Assembly: GCA_027563935.2 (NCBI GenBank)
Contig: CM050454.1
Coordinates: forward strand, 27,339,501 to 27,403,500
Reading direction: 5' to 3'
Origin: Costus lasius
Lineage: Eukaryota > Streptophyta > Magnoliopsida > Zingiberales > Costaceae
Length of the DNA stretch: 64,000 nucleotides
Below are positions 60,086 through 64,000 of this stretch, in pieces. The position numbers and the translations under genes are program-made. The first letter of the stretch is position 1; each line of letters opens with the position of its first letter. The notes below the pieces were generated by a model, which ran no database searches, had not been told where the DNA came from, and saw nothing but the letters and a program-made list of their open reading frames with translations.

Positions 60086-63000
60086 CTAAGGGAACCCATA
60101 TCGATTAGGTACCCTACGAGTCCGAGCAGATCTCCTCAGAGCAGGGCTACTGCCTCCATCAGCTCTCCCCGGGTTGAAAGGATTCTCCTCTGGAGAATTA
60201 TCCTTGTACCCTTGGAGTAACTTAGGGGCGGCTATAGCTAGCTCTGACTCTGGAAGCCATACCTCTTCACCATTAATGAGTCTAACTCGATAAAACACTT
60301 GTACCTCATTAGTGGTGAATTTGGTTTGGTCCTCGAGAATAACCTCAATCTCCATTTTGTTGGTGTCATCTGGATCTGGTATGGGGATAGGCTCATGATA
60401 GAGGGTGAGATCCTCCACATTGACAGTGGTGGGAATCCCTAGTTCAGGTGGCAGGTCAAGGACATAGGCATTGTCGTTGACTTTGTCTATGATGGTGAAG
60501 GGGCCTAATCCTTTTGCTTCCAATTTGTGCCCTGTCTCGTGGATGCGCTCCTCACGTGCTCGTAGGATCACTTTATCGCCTGTGGAGAATAACCTTTCTC
60601 GGCGATGTTTGTTAGCAACTTCGCGATAGTGATTAACAGACTCTAGCATTTTAGAAAATATTTCAGCATGCATTTGCGAAGTATGTAAAGCAAAGTCACG
60701 AGCAGGTAAAGAAGTCCTAAAGTGTCTGGTTAGAGGGAAGAGATCTATGGGTGTGTTAGGTTGATACCCTAAGTTGGCTTGGAAAGGGGAGAGACCTGTG
60801 GTTTTGTTGACTGTACTATTGTAGGAAAACTCGGCAGTGGGTAAGAGTTTGTCCCAGTTGCCAGGATGTTCACTTACTAAACTCCTAAGAATACTCCCAA
60901 GTGATCGGTTGACCACTTCAGTCTGCCCATCCGTCTGGGGATGGTAAGCTGTGGAGAACTTGAGTTTTTTTCCTAGAAGGGTCCATAGGGTCCTCAAAAA
61001 ATGGCTCACAAACCTAGGGTCTCTATCAGACACTATAGTTAAGGGTGTCCCACGAAGCCTGACAACTTCTCTGAAGAAGAGTCTAGCAACATGGGAGGCA
61101 TCGGTGGTTTTAGTGAAAGCTATGAAATGGGCCATCTTAGTAAATCTATCAACTACCACAAATATAGAATCATGTTTAGCTGATGTTCGGGGTAGTCCTA
61201 AAATGAAGTCCATACTAAGGTCTTGCCAAGGGGCTTGGGGAATAGGCAAGGGAGTGTACAGGCCGGGATTGTGCTTGTGGACTTTAGTGAGCTGACAAGT
61301 CCTACAGTGCCTCACGACCTTAGCTACATCCTAGTAGAGGTTCGGCCAGTAGAACCGTTCCTTTACAAGGGCTTGGGTCTTATCTCGACCGTGGTGCCCG
61401 GCAGATCCGCCTCCGTGTAATTCCCAAACAAGGAATTCTCGGATGGATGTCTTAGGCATACAAAGGGTTGGTCCAAGGAAGAGATACCCATCCCTAAGGG
61501 TGTAGAGGGGGTGACTTAATGGGTCTTGACTAAGATCAGCATATAAAGTAGAAAAATCAGGACATTCAAGATAAGCATTTTTCATGGAATCAAAGCAGGT
61601 AACTTCAACATGCATCTTGTTCAATAATAAAGTTACTCTACTGAGGGCATCTGCTACTTTATTTTCAGATCCTGATTTATGTCTAAGCACAAAAGTATAT
61701 TGTTGTAGGTATTCGACCCACTTAGCATGTCTTGAGTTTAATTTCTTCTGAGCACTTAGATATGAGAGGGCCTGATGGTCACTATTAAGAGTAAACTCCC
61801 TATGAATGAGATAATGTCTCCAATACCTTAGGGCTTGGACTACAGCATAAAATTCCTTATCATAGGTAGAATATTTTTGTTTTGCCTCATTGAGCTTTTC
61901 ACTAAAGAAGGCTATGGGATGACCTTCTTGGCTTAGGGTTCCCCCTATGCCAACTCCAGAGGCGTCACAATCTACCTCAAAGACTTTACTGAAGTCAGGC
62001 AATCTAAGGACCGGGGCGGTGGTCATTTTATCCTTTAAGTTCTTGGAAGGCTTTGCTAGCAGCTTTGGTCCAGGAAAATTCACCTTGTTTTAGGCAACTA
62101 GTGATAGGTGCCACTATAGAGTTGAAGTTCCTTATGAATCTCCTATAGAAGGTAGCTAGGCCATGGAAACTTCTGACCTCAGTGATGGTCTTAGGTTCAA
62201 GCCAATCTTTGATGGCTTGGATTTTGGACGGGTCGGCTTGAAGGCCGTGTTCAGACACTATGAATCCTAAGAAGATCACACTATGCGATAAAAAGGAGCA
62301 TTTCTTGAGATTGATGTAGAGTTGCTCTTCCATAAGAAGGTCAAGGGTCTTCCTAAGGTGCTCTAGGTGTTCCTCTTTAGTCTTACTATAGATGAGGATA
62401 TCATCAAAGTAGACTACCAGGAATTTTCCAATGAAAGGCTTTAAGACTTGGGTCATAAGTCTCATGAATGTGGAAGGAGCATTAGTCAAGCCAAAAGGCA
62501 TGACTAACCATTCATAGAGACCATCCTTGGTCTTGAAAGCGGTCTTCCATTCATCACCTAGCCTTATCCTGACCTGGTGGTATCCACTTCTTAAGTCAAG
62601 CTTACTAAACCACTTAGAGCCAACTAACATGTCTAGCATGTCATCAAGTCTAGGAATAGGAAACCTATACTTTACTGTGATTTTGTTTATGGCTCTGCAG
62701 TCTATACACATGTGCCAACTGCCATCCTTTTTAGGGGTGAGCAGAGCAGGCACGGCGCAAGGGCTTAGACTTTCTCTGATATGTCCTTTCTCTAATAGGT
62801 CATCTACTTGCCTCTTAAGTTCTTGATGCTCGGTGGGGTTCATCCTATAATGGGGTAGATTGGGAAGGGTTGAACCAGGGACAAGATCTATTGCATGCTG
62901 GATGTCCCTAAGAGGTGGAAGACCTGTGGGTAGTTCTTCAGGAGTAAGCTCACTATACTGTTCTAAGAGGGCTTCTACTTCAGGGGGTGGTTTGCTCTCT

Positions 63001-64000
63001 TCCTCTTGGTTGACTTCCTTCAGGACTAAGGTGTATAAAGGTTGATCAGGTCTATAATCCTTAGGTCTCATGAGCTGAAGGGTTGGTTGTATGGTTTTGG
63101 TCTCTTCTATTTTTCCTTTATTGGTTGAGACTTTAAGCTCTCTAGGCATAGATGGTTTAAGTTTGATCTTTTGACCTGAGTGACTAAAGACATAGGTGTT
63201 AGTCCGACCGTAGTGGACTACATCCATGTCATGTAGCCATGGTCTGCCTAGGAGGACTTGAGCAACATCCATGGTGATGATGTCACACCAAATTTGTCCA
63301 TCATAGGTACCAAACTGTAAAGGCACTAGACTCCTATGGGTTACTGGCACACTGGACTGGTTGACCCAAGAGATGTTATAAGGGGTTGGGTGAGCTTCCA
63401 TCTTAAGCTTAAACTTGGTGACGGCAGAGTGGGAGACAGCGTTGAGACTACTCCCCCCATCTATCACTACTTTGCACATGTTTCCATTGCATTTTGTGTA
63501 AGTATGGAAGATACTAGTTCTTCGCCAATCATCCGTGGGTGAGGGTTTGATCAGTGTACACCTAACAACTCCTAAGGTGCTTTGGGCAGGCTCTTCACTA
63601 CTATCATATTCATTGTCTTCTAGGATTTGGCAGTCAGAATCTGGGTCATTAATATCTTCAAGTCTAGGGGTTTGGTTTTCCTCACCTAGGTATAAGACCC
63701 GTTTGGGACAGTCTTTCATATAGTGTCCATATTGTTGACACCCATGGCATTTGATTCTAGATGCGTCTGGATAACTAGAGGGCTTGGGTTTAGAAGTACT
63801 AGAGCTTTGAGGTTGAGTTGGTTTAGGAGAGCTTTGAGGTTGGGTTGGTCTAGGACTTGGTCTAGAGGCACTAAACTCTTTCCTATAGGCAACCTTAAGT
63901 TCTTGTTCAATCTCCTTGGCTCTAAGATGGGCAACTTCTATAGAGTCTATCTGGTAGTAGGTAAGGCCCTTTCTAATCTCAGATCGGAGACCATTTTTAT
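60086..64000 (-). pseudogene. G2 gypsy gag-pol, broken, partial
   Basis: From the right edge on the minus strand: the end of gag, a Pro/Ser/Gln-rich linker, a knuckle CHGCQQYGHYMKDC (about 63757-63716), protease with IDGGSS (about 63450), RT with YFDDILIY (about 62405), RNase H with DCDASG (about 61965), the integrase zinc finger (HHGRDK then CRTCQL), integrase core (DFILGLP, SDRDPRF, TDGQTE) and a C-terminal part. Residues near 60360-60205 (VILEDQ to WLPESEL) resemble a chromodomain, so a chromovirus is likely. Breaks: an extra base near 62033 between RT and RNase H, and a TAG at 61331-61333 just before the last Cys pair of the zinc finger. It ends at TAG 60086-60088. Confidence 0.92.

Larger units (their letters stand above)
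58538..64000 (-). mobile_element. G2: gypsy element, minus strand, partial
   Basis: 3' LTR at the left, then on the minus strand integrase, RNase H, RT, protease and the gag knuckle, running off the right edge. The pol order (protease, RT, RNase H, integrase) is that of Ty3/gypsy. It inserted into the C3 3' LTR; CCTCT (58533-58537) would be its TSD. It has one frameshift and one in-frame stop. Confidence 0.9.

Noticed and set aside
60951..63723. Plus-strand frames opposite G2 pol
   Set aside because: They are antisense shadows of a clear gypsy pol frame.

Overview
This window looks like intergenic, probably heterochromatic, DNA of a flowering plant with a large genome. I see no host gene, tRNA, rRNA or CRISPR array. 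Nearly every base belongs to LTR retrotransposons or their fragments, inserted into one another. The evidence is LTRs with TG...CA ends, 5-bp target site duplications (TSDs), primer sites matching initiator-Met tRNA (TGGTATCAGAG), polypurine tracts, and gag-pol frames of the Ty1/copia and Ty3/gypsy types. I cannot name the species.

Left part (1-17855). E1 is a gypsy-type element on the minus strand (1-3977). It runs off the left edge and carries a long open frame with a degenerate retropepsin-like domain. E1 sits in the pol gene of copia C0 (3978-6394). C0 sits in T0, the end of a long Del/Tekay-like LTR (6395-8211). T0 abuts D2, a copia leader fragment (8212-8714). Next comes D, an old decayed minus-strand copia (8715-17855). 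D is split by T1, a 3.1-kb solo LTR with TSD TGTAT (11859-14976).

Middle part (17856-42660). G1 is a plus-strand gypsy element whose 5' LTR is split by the complete minus-strand copia C2 (19089-28097, TSD CCCAC). Its gag is split by solo LTR S1 (29495-31137). G1 ends at a scrambled junction (31788-31843) with the leader of copia C3. That leader is split by the complete copia C1 (31896-42660, TSD GCGAC), which holds solo LTR S2 (34154-35826, TSD TAATG) in its own leader.

Right part (42661-64000). C3 continues with a decayed gag-pol, which is split by the complete and youngest-looking copia C4 (47469-56547, TSD CAAAC). The C3 3' LTR is cut by G2, a minus-strand gypsy element (58538-64000) that runs off the right edge.

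C0-C4, S1 and S2 belong to one copia superfamily that resembles the Angela/Tork group (lineage inferred). It encodes gag with a CCHC knuckle, protease, integrase, reverse transcriptase and RNase H in copia order. No complete copy in the window is coding-intact. Apart from frameshifts, the stops I could align to an intact copy are CAG-to-TAG changes plus one CGA-to-TGA. I found no undescribed biological system in the sense of a new gene cluster. The most noteworthy items are the CAG-to-TAG signature, a shared insertion hotspot in pol, paired conserved hairpins in the leader, a templated-filler junction, a gag frame that seems to need splicing, and the E1 open frame with a lost protease motif.
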